Of a stretch of 64,000 bases of DNA, positions 63,486-64,000 are shown piece by piece; position 1 is the stretch's first letter, and every line of letters begins with the position of its first letter. The position numbers and the translations under genes were made by a program. Under the pieces are notes generated by a model. It ran no database searches, was not told the origin of the DNA, and saw only the letters and a list, made by a program, of their open reading frames with translations. The stretch covers positions 124,001 through 188,000 of the forward strand of contig CANHHA010000001.1 in assembly GCA_947460825.1 (NCBI GenBank), in the 5' to 3' direction. This DNA is from Flavobacteriales bacterium. Its GTDB lineage: Bacteria > Bacteroidota > Bacteroidia > Flavobacteriales_D > Crocinitomicaceae.

Positions 63486-64000
63486 ATGAAATCACAGCAA
63501 TCCATCCTTGCAATCCTTTGTATTTCCCTTTTTTATTCGATTCATTATGGTCAAACGAAACCTACAGAAGAAATCCCCTACATTGAAGTCAATGGCTATG
63601 CGGAGAAGGAAGTAATTCCAAATGAAATTTACATCGGAATCACCTTACGAGAGCGGATGGAAAACAAAGAAAAGGTCACCATTGAAGCGCAAGAAAAACT
63701 ACTGCGAGAAGCGCTTACTACCTTAAGCATTCCGATCTCGAACCTCTCTGTTGCTGATGCCAATGCCGACTATGTGAAAGTGAGCTGGCAGAAACGTGAT
63801 GTACTCACGAAAAAGGAATATCAATTAAAAGTTGGAAACGCCACAACCGTTGGCAAGGTATTCCAAGAATTAGAAAAAATGAAAATCCAAGATGGTTACA
63901 TCGATCATGTGAGTCATTCTGCCATGGATAGCTTAAGAAAGCAAGTGCGAATTGAAGCAATCAAAGCGGCTAAAGAGAAATCAGATTATTTGCTTAATGC
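63486..64000 (+). CDS. SIMPL (DUF541) domain protein, cut by window edge
   Basis: About 171 residues are present before the right edge. A signal peptide (KSQQSILAILCISLFYSIHYGQ) is followed by the DUF541/SIMPL pattern IEVNGYAEKEVIPNEIYIGITL, a helix with EAQEKLLREALTTLSI, and VRIEAIKAAKEKSDYLLNA near the edge. SIMPL proteins are periplasmic or surface-exposed and of unclear function. It is missing from the ORF track because it has no stop in the window. Confidence 0.88.
   Translation, partial: MKSQQSILAILCISLFYSIHYGQTKPTEEIPYIEVNGYAEKEVIPNEIYIGITLRERMENKEKVTIEAQEKLLREALTTLSIPISNLSVADANADYVKVSWQKRDVLTKKEYQLKVGNATTVGKVFQELEKMKIQDGYIDHVSHSAMDSLRKQVRIEAIKAAKEKSDYLLN

Overview
The window comes from a member of the Bacteroidota, most likely order Flavobacteriales and perhaps near Crocinitomicaceae or Fluviicola. 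The order-level guess rests on general gene content only. Three things point to the phylum. Two secreted proteins carry type IX secretion (T9SS) C-terminal sorting domains, one type A and one type B. Several genes belong to mainly Bacteroidota families: SprB-like repeats, a DUF5606 protein, GldL/GldM-like sequence and an S1 protein of about 600 residues. Many genes have a TAnnTTTG box, the -7 element of the Bacteroidota sigma factor, just before the start codon, and Shine-Dalgarno sequences are essentially absent. I see no tRNA, rRNA, CRISPR array, insertion sequence or prophage.

Layout. 1-9.4 kb holds core genes: hisS (cut by the window edge), a Ppx/GppA phosphatase, YqgE/AlgH, ribosomal protein S1 with a strong terminator, an unknown exported protein, uvrB with a DUF3817 protein, a cysteine-cluster protein and a GT2 glycosyltransferase. 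9.4-24.4 kb holds a giant type B T9SS cargo, an SDR enzyme, a TatA/B-like protein, purE, a DUF1343 (NamZ-like) protein, a LolC/E-type permease, typA, a DEAD-box RNA helicase with a glycine-rich repeat tail, a DUF5606 protein and a CPA2 antiporter. 24.5-44.7 kb is a surface polysaccharide (O-antigen-like) locus. 44.8-64 kb holds a type A T9SS cargo, a LolA-like protein, smpB, recR, a membrane methyltransferase, a START-like protein, an LptF/G permease with two glycosyltransferases, an M50 protease and ffh operon, an APC permease, uvrA, a GNAT enzyme and the start of a SIMPL-domain protein.

How the polysaccharide locus fits together. A long leftward operon begins with an ABC exporter pair (Wzm/Wzt-like). 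It continues through a DegT aminotransferase and a NeuD/PglD-type acyltransferase, then six glycosyltransferases interspersed with two FkbM methyltransferases, and ends with a GT4 enzyme. Gmd and Fcl (GDP-L-fucose synthesis) lie convergent to it. Beyond them is a second leftward group: glycosyltransferase, HisH-like, HisF-like and WbpG-like, the set known to install acetamidino groups on sugars. The exporter pair implies chain completion in the cytoplasm followed by ABC-dependent export.

The most unusual item is a membrane protein inside this locus (28863-30338). It carries three GldL-like transmembrane hairpins with MHWPG-type signatures, followed by one more membrane helix and a domain resembling the N-terminal periplasmic part of GldM. 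It reads as a one-chain GldL-GldM-like protein. It lies, with a glycosyltransferase remnant, between two exact 46-bp direct repeats that split a glycosyltransferase 5' end, which points to a recombination-born insertion. Other window-wide patterns are -7 boxes only 4-5 nt before the start codon in ten genes (including uvrA, uvrB, recR and smpB), which suggests leaderless mRNAs, and convergent gene pairs that overlap at their 3' ends in six of eight cases.
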